Under the pieces are notes generated by a model. The model was not told the origin of the DNA. It did not search any database and saw only the letters and a list, made by a program, of their open reading frames with translations. From contig NC_053145.1 of NCBI RefSeq assembly GCF_016808335.1, positions 23,765,534-23,829,533 of the forward strand: a stretch of 64,000 nt of DNA, written 5' to 3'. Of the stretch, positions 63,684-64,000 are shown piece by piece. How positions within the stretch are numbered: position 1 is the stretch's first letter; every line of letters begins with the position of its first letter. The stretch comes from Panicum virgatum (lineage: Eukaryota; Streptophyta; Magnoliopsida; Poales; Poaceae). The position numbers and the translations under genes were made by a program.

Positions 63684-64000
63684 CATGAGGCGAGGGAGCA
63701 AGACCGACCCTACAAAGACCCTTAGCTTAACTAGGATACATGTAGTTCTCCTGACATCACCCGCGGGATGCATGTCAACACCCGGGGTGAGAGACCCCTT
63801 TCTTTCGCTATAACCCAACCCCTAAGGCATATAAACGGGAAGCTGGGCTCTTTCTACGACAACTTCAGCTCACGCACGACACACACCTTCAACCGCTTGT
63901 AAGCACCCTGTTGTAAGCATCCAGCACTCAAACGCAAGAAATAAAAAGAGAAGCCACCGATATTGAACATAGTAGGGCGATCGCTCGAACCAGTCTAGAC
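63684..64000 (+). mobile_element. LTR-like sequence at the window edge
   Basis: A TATA-like GGCATATAAACGGGAAGCTGG (about 63827) is followed by sequence resembling the R/U5 part of a grass LTR (CACGACACACACC, AATAAAAAGAGAAGCC as a possible polyadenylation signal at about 63939, and GATCGCTCGAACCAGTCTAGA at the very end). The CACTA interrupted this sequence; its left part is just before 55942. The element continues beyond the window. Confidence 0.4.

Overview
The window is nuclear DNA from a grass (Poaceae), probably panicoid, although the subfamily is inferred only from general character. Grass markers are a nicotianamine-aminotransferase-type gene, an Au-like SINE, nested Stowaway and Tourist MITEs, CACTA elements with CACTACTAC / GTAGTAGTG termini, a Mutator element with about 490-bp terminal inverted repeats, and Copia and Gypsy LTR elements. 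Nothing suggests a bacterial or viral genome. All genes were modelled by hand from splice sites and reading-frame continuity.

Four host genes can be read through their introns. (1) At 2763-6935 (+), an 8-exon gene encodes a short WD40 protein like the N-terminal propeller of coatomer beta'. (2) At 22212-26330 (-), a 3-exon gene encodes a type II (DNAJB-like) HSP40. (3) At 30689-36508 (+), a 7-exon gene encodes a two-TM, coiled-coil protein in which one ~38-residue exon is present three times. (4) At 38519-45472 (+), a 7-exon gene encodes a nicotianamine/tyrosine aminotransferase. Each host gene has transposon insertions in it or close to its 5' end.

The rest is layered transposon sequence. 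From left to right: a Copia-like LTR fragment carrying a foldback MITE (690-1890); CACTA-end remnants (5600-6541, 7208-7450); a LINE 3' end (7491-8335); a gag-only Copia element with a TTGGT target duplication, whose 5' U3 is fused directly to gag (9600-14934); a tangle of minus-strand Gypsy pieces including a tRNA-Asp-type primer site that another LTR has entered (14940-21800); nested MITEs at the DnaJ promoter; a decayed plastid 16S rRNA fragment (27442-27657); a TIR element with a GC-rich payload (27842-28600); a solo LTR (29122-29703); an Au SINE (30450-30625); a CACTA with a Ulp1-type protease segment in NAAT intron 1 (40318-43175); a Mutator element with two convergent damaged genes (46974-51960); a small Mutator- or hAT-like element (52014-52336); a hAT MITE (54997-55630); and a 7.7-kb CACTA (55945-63680) with broken TNP2 and ORF1 on the minus strand and an intact two-exon gene on the plus strand between them.

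The most novel-looking signals are the symmetric exon triplication in the TM/coiled-coil gene with a TE inserted into one duplicated copy, the open reading frames of unknown function carried inside a CACTA and upstream of a Gypsy gag (both with a pattern weakly like a dsRNA-binding fold), the U3-gag fusion in the Copia element, and Mutator TIRs that appear to supply both a promoter and a 5' splice donor.
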